Positions 1 to 6,655 of a DNA stretch of 11,563 nucleotides are shown here, piece after piece. Source of the DNA: an uncultured Lactobacillus sp. (GTDB lineage: Bacteria; Bacillota; Bacilli; Lactobacillales; Lactobacillaceae). The position numbers were made by a program, and so were the translations under genes. The stretch's first letter is position 1. Each line of letters opens with the position of its first letter. The stretch is taken from positions 1 to 11,563 of the forward strand of contig CALYQE010000054.1 in assembly GCA_945281075.1 (NCBI GenBank). Direction: 5' to 3'. The notes below the pieces were generated by a model. It made no database searches and was not told where the DNA came from. It saw nothing but the letters and a program-made list of their open reading frames with translations.

Positions 1-2
1 TG

Positions 3-53
3 GTTAACGAAGGACACAACTTAGCTACGTTGAAGTTTGATTTATTGGATTAA
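3..53 (+). CDS. C-terminal end of an unidentified rightward gene (partial)
   Basis: Only the last 16 codons are inside the window, ending VNEGHNLATLKFDLLD and a TAA at 51-53. The other two forward frames stop within the first 24 bases, and a terminator hairpin follows 28 bases after this stop, which is where the end of a gene would be expected. The tail is too short to assign to a family and I do not recognise it. It converges on the leftward GntR gene. Confidence 0.5.
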   Translation, partial: VNEGHNLATLKFDLLD

Positions 54-81
54 TCACTGGTCAAGCTTTAAAGAGAATTTA

Positions 82-121
82 AAAAGGCTCAATAACATAA
101 AGTAACGTTACTGAGCCTTTT
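82..121. terminator. Bidirectional intrinsic terminator between convergent genes
   Basis: A perfect 10-bp stem pairs 82-91 (AAAAGGCTCA) with 112-121 (TGAGCCTTTT). A further 4-bp inner stem, 93-96 with 107-110, continues the hairpin. T-rich runs flank both sides: TTTTATAT on the plus strand and TTTTTAAAT on the minus strand. The hairpin can therefore end both the rightward gene stopping at 53 and the leftward operon ending with the GntR gene at 220. Confidence 0.85.
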
Positions 122-219
122 ATATTGCTTATTTTAGAAAATTAAATGTAAGTTTTTATAGAATTAACACTATAGCTTTTAAATTTTAATTTCTGTTTTT
201 TACTAATATATTTAATCAA

Positions 220-933
220 CTACCTAATTCTTATTTGATAAACATCGGGATCCACAAATTCTTCGCTGCACTGTACTACCTTACCATCCTGATTATTAAG
301 TACATTGTCAATTTTTATTAATGAACAGCCAAACGGTTTAATTAGTAAATCAGATAATTCTTTATTAGCTTCAGTTGCGCTGATTAAAGTTTCTTGAGGA
401 CTTAGTTTTTTAATAAGTGGATTCTTTTTTAATGCCTTATATAAAGATATTTCGATATCTTTTTGTTGAAGAAATTCATAGAATGGTGCCAAAATATAAC
501 TATCATCAACAATTACTGGTTGTTCGTCAAGAAATAGAACCCTTTTAATATTTAAACAAGTTGAAGAATTTAAGCAAAAAATATTTTGAATTCTGCGTGA
601 TGGAATAATTTTGGAAAAATTGATTATCTTGGATGAAGGTAAAAAACCATTCTTTTTAGCCGTGTAAGAGAATCCTTCCACAGAATTAAGCCGCAGAAGT
701 TTTTTTACTTTTCCAGGTTTCCTGACATAGCTGCCATTACCTTGAATTTTTTCGATTAGTCCTTCTGTTGCAAGTTGATTGATTGCCTTTCTTAAAGTTA
801 CTCGACTGACCCCAAATTCATCTTGTAATTCACTTTCGATAGGAAGTTTTGAATTGATTGGATATTCACCATCTTGTATTTTTTGCTTTAGTTTCAACAT
901 TACTTGGTAATATAAAGTATTTTTTGCTTTCAT
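220..933 (-). CDS. GntR-family (HutC/UTRA) transcriptional regulator
   Basis: This is a sugar-responsive DNA-binding regulator, about 237 residues from the ATG at 933. Residues 5-70 form the GntR winged helix-turn-helix, with LPIESELQDEFGVSRVTLRKAI and the wing motif GLIEKIQGNGSYV. The rest (about 85-235) matches the UTRA effector domain, which in this family binds phosphorylated sugars. A GTG at 954 would add seven residues. I prefer the ATG because the family usually begins just before the PLYYQ-like motif, here TLYYQ, but neither start has an ideal ribosome site. It is the last gene of the EIIB-EIIC-EIID-SIS operon, so it probably autoregulates that operon from the palindrome at 4212-4231. 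The effector is likely the 6-phosphorylated substrate of the neighbouring SIS enzyme (inference). Confidence 0.93.
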   Translation of the reverse strand: MKAKNTLYYQVMLKLKQKIQDGEYPINSKLPIESELQDEFGVSRVTLRKAINQLATEGLIEKIQGNGSYVRKPGKVKKLLRLNSVEGFSYTAKKNGFLPSSKIINFSKIIPSRRIQNIFCLNSSTCLNIKRVLFLDEQPVIVDDSYILAPFYEFLQQKDIEISLYKALKKNPLIKKLSPQETLISATEANKELSDLLIKPFGCSLIKIDNVLNNQDGKVVQCSEEFVDPDVYQIRIR

Positions 934-963
934 TCTTTTGAAAACCGACTTCACCTTTTACAA

Positions 964-2055
964 TCACTTAACGTTATTTGCTTTAGTTGCTAAAATATCT
1001 TTTGTATTCGGATAATTCCTAATATTAAGGTCCTTATCTTGACTAGTATAAAGTAAAAAAGCAAATAATTGTACCGGTATACAATATTCCAATGGACAGA
1101 AATCTTTATCGTTTATAAATGATCCTTTTAATACATGCTTAGAAAATACTCCTTCTTGCCTACCAATGGAATATGCATGATCCGTTTGTTCATTTAAGGC
1201 TTTGAAAAGCTTATTAGCTCTTTCATAGCCATAATTTACCGGTGCTATAGTAATAGTATATGTTTCTTTATGCATTGAAGCAATAGGACCGTGTAAAAAT
1301 TCTTCTACTTCAAAAGGCTGGAAATAATCTCTGACAGTTTCTAAAGATTTTAGTGCTCCTTCCATAATTGTACCTTTGTTATTGCCATAACCCAATAAGT
1401 ATGCGTGATGGCAGTTTTTCAAATCAGCTGAGTTTTCTTCAAACCAATTCTTACTCTCTTTAATGATTTTGCTTAAATTGTTGACCGTTTTTTCTAAACG
1501 GCTAATATATTCATCATATTCTTTAACGGTCAGTTGTCCAGCTTTTTTAGCTGCTTCAAGCGCAATTAAATAAAAAGTAAGAATAGATGCACTATAGCCT
1601 TTAGTTTTTGGCCCAATGTGCTCAAAGCCGCAGGCTAAAATAATCTTGTTTTGCGCTATTTGTGAACATGAATTAACCCGGTCTTCAGTAATTACGAAAT
1701 TATCACAATTTAAGCCATTTGCTCTTTTTAAGGCCGCAATTGTATTAGTACTCTCACCTTCTTGAGTAATAGCAATGATCAAATCATCATTTGTTGCCAA
1801 TTGTTCATAATGAGCAAAATTATATGAGTTAACTGGAATTGTGTGCTTTTTCAAGATTTTTTCCATAAAAGGTTGTGCCGTTATACATGAATTAAAGGAA
1901 GTACCAGAGCCAATCAAATATATATTGCGGTATTTATTCGTATTAACCGCATAAGTTTGTGCAAAATTTTCATACAATTGTTCTCTTATGGAAATTATTT
2001 TATTAAGAGTATCTTCTGTTTCATCAACATAATCAATCATAGTCCAAGTTTTCAA
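964..2055 (-). CDS. GlmS/AgaS-like double SIS-domain phosphosugar enzyme (putative deglycase or deaminase/isomerase)
   Basis: A 363-residue protein with two SIS folds and no glutaminase domain. SIS 1 spans about 43-175, with the phosphosugar loop LIGSGTSFNSC (47-57) and the second loop AITQEGESTNT (95-105). SIS 2 spans about 215-340. CGFEHIGPKTKGYSAS (142-157) resembles the GlmS segment AGPEIGVASTKAF. Glu239 and His255, in LETV and FLHGP, are 16 apart like Glu488 and His504 of E. coli GlmS isomerase, so the active site looks intact. The family includes GlmS, AgaS/NagB-II deaminases and the Salmonella Gfr deglycases; the exact substrate cannot be read from the sequence. The start is TTG at 2055, with AGAGGA 8 bases upstream; the next ATG (2040) lies too far from it. 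It follows EIID by 34 bases and precedes the GntR gene, so it should act in the cytosol on the imported phosphosugar. Confidence 0.88.
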   Translation of the reverse strand: MKTWTMIDYVDETEDTLNKIISIREQLYENFAQTYAVNTNKYRNIYLIGSGTSFNSCITAQPFMEKILKKHTIPVNSYNFAHYEQLATNDDLIIAITQEGESTNTIAALKRANGLNCDNFVITEDRVNSCSQIAQNKIILACGFEHIGPKTKGYSASILTFYLIALEAAKKAGQLTVKEYDEYISRLEKTVNNLSKIIKESKNWFEENSADLKNCHHAYLLGYGNNKGTIMEGALKSLETVRDYFQPFEVEEFLHGPIASMHKETYTITIAPVNYGYERANKLFKALNEQTDHAYSIGRQEGVFSKHVLKGSFINDKDFCPLEYCIPVQLFAFLLYTSQDKDLNIRNYPNTKDILATKANNVK

Positions 2056-2063
2056 TTTTATTA

Positions 2064-2069
2064 TCCTCT
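2064..2069 (-). promoter_or_regulatory. Ribosome binding site fixing the TTG start of the GlmS-like SIS gene
   Basis: AGAGGA on the minus strand, inside a longer purine run GGGGAGAGGAT, lies 8 bases before TTG at 2055. The first in-frame ATG, at 2040, would be 23 bases away. The TTG is therefore the better start. Confidence 0.6.
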
Positions 2070-2089
2070 CCCCTGTTTAATAGCAGTAT

Positions 2090-2923
2090 TTACTTAAAAA
2101 TTCCGAAATATTTAAAAATTATTCCGAAGACAAAACAGCCGATCATAATCCAGGAAGTTTTTACATGCTTTTTTTGCAGTAACCAGTATATGAAGAATGT
2201 AACTGCTAATGGCAATAAATCCGGACATATTTGATCAACAATACTTTGTAGATTCAAAACAGTTTTGCCCGACTTAAAAACATAAGCAAAATTGATACTA
2301 ACCATTGAAGCTATCATACCACCTATCACTGTCAATCCCATGACGGAAGCAGCATTAGTTGCTTTTTGAAATCCGTTACCAGTAGATAGGGAGTCAATTG
2401 CTTTAGTTCCCAAATCATAGCCAAGAAACAGGCCATAATACCTAGTCAAAAAATGAGGGATGTTGTATAAAATCAAAAATAATATTGGTCCAAGGATATT
2501 TCCTTTTAAAGCCAAACTAGTTCCGACACCGGCTGCAATAACTCTAAATGTTCCCCAGAAAAATGTGTCTCCAATTCCTGCCATTGGCCCCATCAAAGCA
2601 ACTTTAATATTATTAATAGTTGAGATGAAAAAGCTGGAATTGGTAGCTGCTTCTTCCTCCATGGAAGCAGTAATTCCTAGTATAAAAGGCGACATAGCAT
2701 AAGTAGTATTATAGACCTCAGACTCTCTGGTCAAAGCTTTACTCAACTCCCTTTTATCAGGATAAAGCTTTTTTAACACCGGAATAATTGAATATGCGAA
2801 TCCAGGCGCCTGCATTCGGTCCATGCTATAACAGGCTGGCAACAAGAAAGCGCGCCAAAATACTGACATTAAGTCTTTTCTAGTTAATTTTTTTCCTTTA
2901 AAAATTTCTGCTTTAGATTTCAT
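2090..2923 (-). CDS. Mannose-family PTS EIID component (operon B)
   Basis: This is the membrane EIID subunit, 277 residues, which forms the sugar channel together with EIIC. EIID hallmarks are visible: the N-terminal DLMSVFWRAFLLPACYSMDRMQ, then GITASMEEE, then ALMGPMAGIGDTFFWGTFRVIA, followed by hydrophobic C-terminal segments ending FVFGIIFKYFGIFK. An upstream GTG (2950) would extend it by nine residues but has no ribosome site. The ATG at 2923 has GAAGGGAA about 11 bases upstream and overlaps the end of EIIC by 11 bases, the same geometry as in the second PTS operon. The protein is paralogous to the EIID at 6656-7483. Translation is probably coupled to EIIC. Confidence 0.93.
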   Translation of the reverse strand: MKSKAEIFKGKKLTRKDLMSVFWRAFLLPACYSMDRMQAPGFAYSIIPVLKKLYPDKRELSKALTRESEVYNTTYAMSPFILGITASMEEEAATNSSFFISTINNIKVALMGPMAGIGDTFFWGTFRVIAAGVGTSLALKGNILGPILFLILYNIPHFLTRYYGLFLGYDLGTKAIDSLSTGNGFQKATNAASVMGLTVIGGMIASMVSINFAYVFKSGKTVLNLQSIVDQICPDLLPLAVTFFIYWLLQKKHVKTSWIMIGCFVFGIIFKYFGIFK

Positions 2924-3674
2924 TGTCTGCTTTATTCCCTTCGACTCCACCGCTGTTAGATAATAATATTAATGCTGCAATTACTGCACCAACCATTGCT
3001 ACTCCTATATTAGTAAGCTTAAAGAATGCAACCAAGATGAAACCCAAAAATAGGTATGGAGCAAATTTTTTGGTAAAGGTCAGTTGCATGAGCAGCGCAA
3101 AACCTAATGCCGGTAAAACACCAGCTGCTAAAGCAAATCCACCAGTGAGCCAATCTGGAATAAATTTCACTAGAGATTTGAATACTGGTGCTCCTAAAAG
3201 CATAGCTACCAATGCAATCAAGAATGGGAAAATAAAGTAATTAAATAAACCCAACCATTGATTTCTTTCCATAGTTTTAGTGTCGCCTCTGCCAGCAGCT
3301 TTCAATGACTTTTGACTTAAGATTTGATTTAAAGGCACGTAAGTAATATATTTTGTGGCCATCGCAAAGGCAGCAATCGGCATTACCAAAGCAAGCGCAA
3401 TTTTAGGGTCAGTATGTGACTGCAATACTAATGCAGTACTAAGTGCACCTCCTAAAATAACATCTGGTGGTGCAGCATTGGCTCCAATTCCTACAATACC
3501 CATCGAAAGAAGTTCAATTTGAGCTCCTAAAATTAGACCTGTTTTAACATTTCCATAAACTAATCCTACAAGCGTACAAATTACAAGTGGTCTTTCCATC
3601 ATGGTCATACCAAAAAGTCTTTCATCAATATGACCAATTCCTGCAATTAACGCAACTAAGAATGACTGAATCAT
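2913..3674 (-). CDS. Mannose-family PTS EIIC component (operon B)
   Basis: An integral membrane substrate channel of 253 residues from the ATG at 3674. That start has a strong GGGGAG ribosome site just upstream; an ATG at 3698 would only add eight residues with no better site. EIIC family features include the N-terminal helix with HIDERLFGMTMMERPLV, the GLVYGNVKTGLILGAQIELLSMG segment, and ANAAPPDVILGGALSTAL, followed by several further hydrophobic helices. It starts 26 bases after the EIIB stop and its stop codon lies within the EIID start region. It belongs to one transcription unit with EIIB, EIID, the GlmS-like SIS gene and GntR. The transported sugar cannot be deduced from the sequence. 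Confidence 0.93.
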   Translation of the reverse strand: MIQSFLVALIAGIGHIDERLFGMTMMERPLVICTLVGLVYGNVKTGLILGAQIELLSMGIVGIGANAAPPDVILGGALSTALVLQSHTDPKIALALVMPIAAFAMATKYITYVPLNQILSQKSLKAAGRGDTKTMERNQWLGLFNYFIFPFLIALVAMLLGAPVFKSLVKFIPDWLTGGFALAAGVLPALGFALLMQLTFTKKFAPYLFLGFILVAFFKLTNIGVAMVGAVIAALILLSNSGGVEGNKADNEI

Positions 3675-3700
3675 AGTCTCCCCTTTCTTCTCAAACATAC

Positions 3701-4186
3701 TTATTGTTTATTCCTAGTACAATTAAAAGTATCTGACAGATCTTCAAATTTATGGTTAGGCGTCGGTTGCATACCAACCTTTATTCCCTTAGACATGATT
3801 CTCTTAAAAGAATCAATGTCCTCCAATGTTAAATTTAAATTATCACGAATCATTGGTGCATTTTTTCGAATACCACCAACAGTAATCTTTTCAATCCCAT
3901 TCACTTGCTTGCAAATCTTTTCTGCATCCAAGGGATTATTGGTTAAGACCATAACGCGATAAGAACTATTTTGCGGATTATTTAAAAATTGAATAGCTCC
4001 CGCGATTGTTCTAAAACCTATTTTGGTACTGCTTGGTACAGCAAGCTTCATAGTACTCCGACGAATTTTATCGTTATAAACGGCATTATTCGCTACTAAA
4101 ACCACGTTAGCCTGTACCCTAGGAAGCCAAGTCATAACAACTTGACCATGTACAAGCCGATCATCCATATGCATTGCTACAATCAA
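3701..4186 (-). CDS. Mannose-family PTS EIIB component (operon B, TTG start)
   Basis: The cytosolic phosphocarrier, 161 residues, takes phosphate from EIIA and passes it to the incoming sugar. The phosphorylated histidine is His13 in DDRLVHGQV. Reading from TTG at 4186 puts that His at position 13, exactly as in the other two EIIB proteins of this window. GGGAGG lies 8 bases before the TTG. Longer upstream ATG starts would add an unconserved leader that overlaps the promoter, and the internal ATG is 20 bases from the ribosome site. It is the first gene of the operon. No EIIA gene accompanies this set, so it probably depends on the EIIA at 8757-9176. Confidence 0.9.
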   Translation of the reverse strand: MIVAMHMDDRLVHGQVVMTWLPRVQANVVLVANNAVYNDKIRRSTMKLAVPSSTKIGFRTIAGAIQFLNNPQNSSYRVMVLTNNPLDAEKICKQVNGIEKITVGGIRKNAPMIRDNLNLTLEDIDSFKRIMSKGIKVGMQPTPNHKFEDLSDTFNCTRNKQ

Positions 4187-4194
4187 AACATTTT

Positions 4195-4200
4195 CCTCCC
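4195..4200 (-). promoter_or_regulatory. Ribosome binding site fixing the TTG start of EIIB
   Basis: GGGAGG on the minus strand sits 8 bases before TTG at 4186. The choice agrees with the His13 numbering of the EIIB family, whereas upstream ATG codons fall within the promoter region. Confidence 0.7.
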
Positions 4201-4211
4201 AACTTTTAAAT

Positions 4212-4231
4212 AATACCTTTCGAAACATATT
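4212..4231. promoter_or_regulatory. Palindromic operator candidate over the operon B start site
   Basis: The 20-bp dyad AATAnnTTTCGAAAnnTATT is symmetric at 16 of 20 positions and centred at 4221/4222. It overlaps the -10 box and the expected transcription start, so a bound repressor would block RNA polymerase. The GntR regulator encoded at the end of this operon is the natural candidate ligand (inference). Confidence 0.5.
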
Positions 4232-4256
4232 ATACATATTTAAAATATTTTTGCAA
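4229..4256 (-). promoter_or_regulatory. Sigma-A-type promoter of operon B
   Basis: On the minus strand, TTGCAA (4256-4251) is followed after 16 bases by a perfect TATAAT (4234-4229). The expected start is near 4222, about 22 bases before the GGGAGG ribosome site. It lies just downstream of the terminator at 4292-4328, so operon B is an independent transcription unit. Confidence 0.7.
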
Positions 4257-4291
4257 TATTTAATTAATATTTATTTAATTATATGATATAA

Positions 4292-4328
4292 AACCCTCTA
4301 GATTGAATTAAAATCAATCTAGAGGGTT
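4292..4328 (-). terminator. Strong intrinsic terminator ending operon D
   Basis: A perfect 15-bp stem pairs 4292-4306 (AACCCTCTAGATTGA) with 4314-4328 across a 7-base loop. Read leftward, the stem is followed by TTTTATAT; the rightward side has only TTATTT before A-rich DNA, so leftward termination is favoured. It insulates the kinase-containing operon D from the operon B promoter immediately beyond it. Confidence 0.8.
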
Positions 4329-4764
4329 ATTTAAAAACAAAATTTAATAGATCTAAAGATCCTTTTCATCTGGCCGTTTTAGCAGTAACCAGTGTAACAT
4401 TATTTAGACTCTTATTATTTTAACTACTCACAAATTATTTAATTTTTAGCTTTCGTGAGTAAATAGACAACTGAATTACCAAAAAATATCTCTTCCACCC
4501 ATACTCCCATGATTTTATTTAATTTTGTCAGAATATGTTTTTCTTTGACTACGTCTAACAACAAGGGACACTCATCAACATTTGTGAATAAGACCCCAGA
4601 TGTATTAAGACTAATGCAACTATGATAAATTATTTATATTTTATTATTTTTAGTAGACTATCCATATAGTATGAATCAGTCACTTTAGTGTAAAATAGAA
4701 AAGTTAACTGCATTGCCTCATAATGTAGTGAGCTCTAAAAGTTGGATAAATAAATTTTATGACA
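4329..4764. other. Gene-poor spacer after the kinase gene
   Basis: About 435 bases separate the terminator stem from the kinase stop codon. No intact gene is visible. The only coding-like signal is the interrupted leftward frame at 4439-4713. I see no tRNA, rRNA, transposase, riboswitch or strong additional hairpin. An untranslated trailer this long is unusual in such a compact locus and suggests decay of a former gene. Confidence 0.5.
4439..4713 (-). pseudogene. Possible frame-disrupted small gene, unidentified
   Basis: Two adjoining leftward frames read like pieces of one small protein. The first runs from ATG 4713 (MQLTFLFYTKVTDSYYMDSLLKIIKYK) to a stop at 4630. The second, in another frame, is open from 4633 for 64 codons to TAA at 4439, contains GVLFTNVDECPLLLDVV, and ends VVYLLTKAKN, but has no start codon until an internal Met near its end. 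The junction is an A/T-rich run where a small indel could have broken the frame. Joined, they would give about 91 residues. I do not recognise the family. The chance that these are random open frames is real. Confidence 0.3.
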
Positions 4765-5628
4765 TTAGTCGATTCTTGCACCGCAGCCAAATGAGCCTGA
4801 TTGCTTAATGGTTTTAGCAGCTGCTATAGCAGCCTTATTCAGGGCTCTTTGGCAAGTCTGTTCAGAAAGATTCCGAAGACAACTATTCTCAGTAAGTAAA
4901 TAAGTCACTAAATTAGCAAAGAAAGTGTCACCAGCTCCCATTGTGTCAACCGGATGTGAGATAGGTATTACATTTCCAATATATTTTCGGTTATTTTGAC
5001 AGTCAACCAACAATGAGGGCTTAGCGCCATTAGTAAATAAAACTAACTTTGTTTTTTGTTCCTTACAAAGGTGCAGAATTCTTGTTACTTCAGTAGCTTG
5101 GGCTTCGGCCAAAGAAAACTGTGCTATGTCAACATTCTTTGCTACTCTTCCTAAATATTCATTAGTATGGTATTTAGCCATTTCTGAAAAATCAAAAGCA
5201 GTTGTGATTCCGTGTCGGTGAATTTGTCCTAATTCTTTTTCAGCATTGGCATGACAAGCACTGTAGACAACTAAGGCCGAGGTTAAAAGTTTAGCCAATT
5301 TTTGCTCGGTTAATTCTGGTAATTTACGTGGTCCCTTAACGCTGCTTACAAATTGGCGATCACCATCAACTAGATTGACAATCGTTTTTTCTGTTTTACC
5401 ATCAATTCGATTGCAAAAAGTAGTATCAACTTGGTGCTTTTTTAGACTTGCAAGGATTAAATCGCCATCTTGATCATCAGCTACACTGCCAACATAATAA
5501 GCTTTAACTAGTTCCTTAGGAGCAAATACTGCAAAATTTACTGCATTTCCTCCAGGATATTTAATATTTTGATTTTGATAGTAATCGACCACATTGTCTC
5601 CTAGGCCTACAACATATTTTTTTGGCAT
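4765..5628 (-). CDS. PfkB-family sugar kinase, fructoselysine 6-kinase (FrlD)-like
   Basis: A 287-residue ribokinase/PfkB-fold enzyme that transfers phosphate from ATP to a sugar hydroxyl. The FrlD-like signatures are GLGDNVVDYYQ near the N-terminus, PGGNAVNFAVF (about residues 25-35), and the anion-hole and catalytic-base motif DTMGAGDTFFAN with Asp234. The C-terminal KTIKQSGSFGCG resembles the KTIQYHGAWG end of E. coli FrlD. FrlD phosphorylates fructoselysine at C6, giving the substrate of FrlB. The start is ATG 5628, with AAGG 8 bases upstream and 10 bases after the SIS gene stop; a TTG at 5652 would overlap that gene. It is the last gene of the operon. A kinase next to a phosphorylating PTS is unexpected, so its true substrate may differ. 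E. coli FrlD is 261 residues, so this protein is slightly longer. Confidence 0.88.
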   Translation of the reverse strand: MPKKYVVGLGDNVVDYYQNQNIKYPGGNAVNFAVFAPKELVKAYYVGSVADDQDGDLILASLKKHQVDTTFCNRIDGKTEKTIVNLVDGDRQFVSSVKGPRKLPELTEQKLAKLLTSALVVYSACHANAEKELGQIHRHGITTAFDFSEMAKYHTNEYLGRVAKNVDIAQFSLAEAQATEVTRILHLCKEQKTKLVLFTNGAKPSLLVDCQNNRKYIGNVIPISHPVDTMGAGDTFFANLVTYLLTENSCLRNLSEQTCQRALNKAAIAAAKTIKQSGSFGCGARID

Positions 5629-5638
5629 AAGTTTAACC

Positions 5639-6637
5639 TTAATATTCAACAACGCGGTAATAACGTCTTTTAGTCAGTGGATGATTTCTAATTTTTTCAA
5701 GATGAATACTTACTCGGCGCAAAGCCGCCCACATCACGGCTGGTTCCACCAATGCCCTGAATTGTTTTGAAATATGGGTTAATGGAAAGCTTTTCATGTC
5801 AAATACAGTAAATTCGTTAGTATATTTCTTAGCAAAAGCAGCAACTCGTTCGTCTAAAGGACGGGTATTACCTTCAGATTCGAGTAAAATCACTGGGACA
5901 TTTTTCTCCACTAATTCAAAGGTACCATGAAAGAATTCAGGTGAACTGACTGATTTGGTCCTCAGCCACTGCGATTCTTCCAAGACGCACATTGAGTAAC
6001 AGTAAGTTGTCCCCCATAAATCACCTGAGCCAATCCAGATTTGATAACCTGCATTTTGATAACGTTCAGCGAATTGTTTAGCTTGTTCATCAACTTGTTT
6101 TGCAACGTCATTCATGTCTGCAGGCAAATATTTAAGCTCTTTAGCAAAATTATCATATTCCAAAAATTCACCTTTTTTTGCCATTATTTTTCCAATAAAG
6201 AAGTAAAATGCCATTTCTTGTGGATGGTATCCGAAAGTATTAATAGTGTATGTTGAATGTCTTTGTAATGGAGTATTATCTTTATTAACAAAAGAGACAG
6301 TTCTAATTCCCAATTTCTCCATCTTTTTAGCAATTGCAACTGTTTCCTTTGTATCACCAGATTTTGAAAGTAAAACAACTAGACTATCCTTTTGGATCTT
6401 TTTATTACCCGAAGCTAACAAATCAGCAGCTGTCGTTAAGTAGCTTGGGATATTAGATTTGCTTTCCATCCAATAATAAAAGGGTTGCATAACAGCATTA
6501 GATCCACCTGAGGCGGTAAAGAAAATATTTTTTATGCCATCATTAAAAAGCTGGATAGCAATTGCTTCAATTTTGTCACGTAAATTATAAACTTTTTCAC
6601 CCTCATGAATGAATTTTTCAGCATCAAATTTTATCAT
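5639..6637 (-). CDS. SIS-domain deglycase of the FrlB/GfrE/FraB type (operon D)
   Basis: A 332-residue double SIS protein likely to cleave a 6-phosphorylated sugar-amino acid adduct to a hexose 6-phosphate and an amino acid. Phosphosugar-binding loops are visible at FFTASGGSNAV (39-49) and LLSKSGDTKET (89-99) in SIS 1 and WIGSGDLWGTTY (201-212) in SIS 2. Glu221 (VLEES) and His237 (FFHGT) are 16 residues apart, as in GlmS and FraB. The C-terminus LTKRRYYRVVEY matches the FrlB-type end DERRYYGGLVEY. It follows EIID by 18 bases, with an AAAGGAAAA ribosome site, and precedes the FrlD-like kinase by 10 bases. It is paralogous to the SIS gene at 9322-10335. The family call is firm; the exact substrate (fructoselysine, glucoselysine or another adduct) is inference. 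Confidence 0.88.
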   Translation of the reverse strand: MIKFDAEKFIHEGEKVYNLRDKIEAIAIQLFNDGIKNIFFTASGGSNAVMQPFYYWMESKSNIPSYLTTAADLLASGNKKIQKDSLVVLLSKSGDTKETVAIAKKMEKLGIRTVSFVNKDNTPLQRHSTYTINTFGYHPQEMAFYFFIGKIMAKKGEFLEYDNFAKELKYLPADMNDVAKQVDEQAKQFAERYQNAGYQIWIGSGDLWGTTYCYSMCVLEESQWLRTKSVSSPEFFHGTFELVEKNVPVILLESEGNTRPLDERVAAFAKKYTNEFTVFDMKSFPLTHISKQFRALVEPAVMWAALRRVSIHLEKIRNHPLTKRRYYRVVEY

Positions 6638-6655
6638 TAGTTTTCCTTTCCATAT

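Noticed and set aside
2460..3240. Plus-strand open frames opposite EIID and EIIC
   Set aside because: They mirror the codons of well-supported membrane proteins on the other strand, with low-complexity translations and no ribosome sites.
6041..6443. Short open frames on both strands within the operon D SIS gene
   Set aside because: They are other-frame shadows of an intact SIS coding sequence with recognisable motifs throughout.
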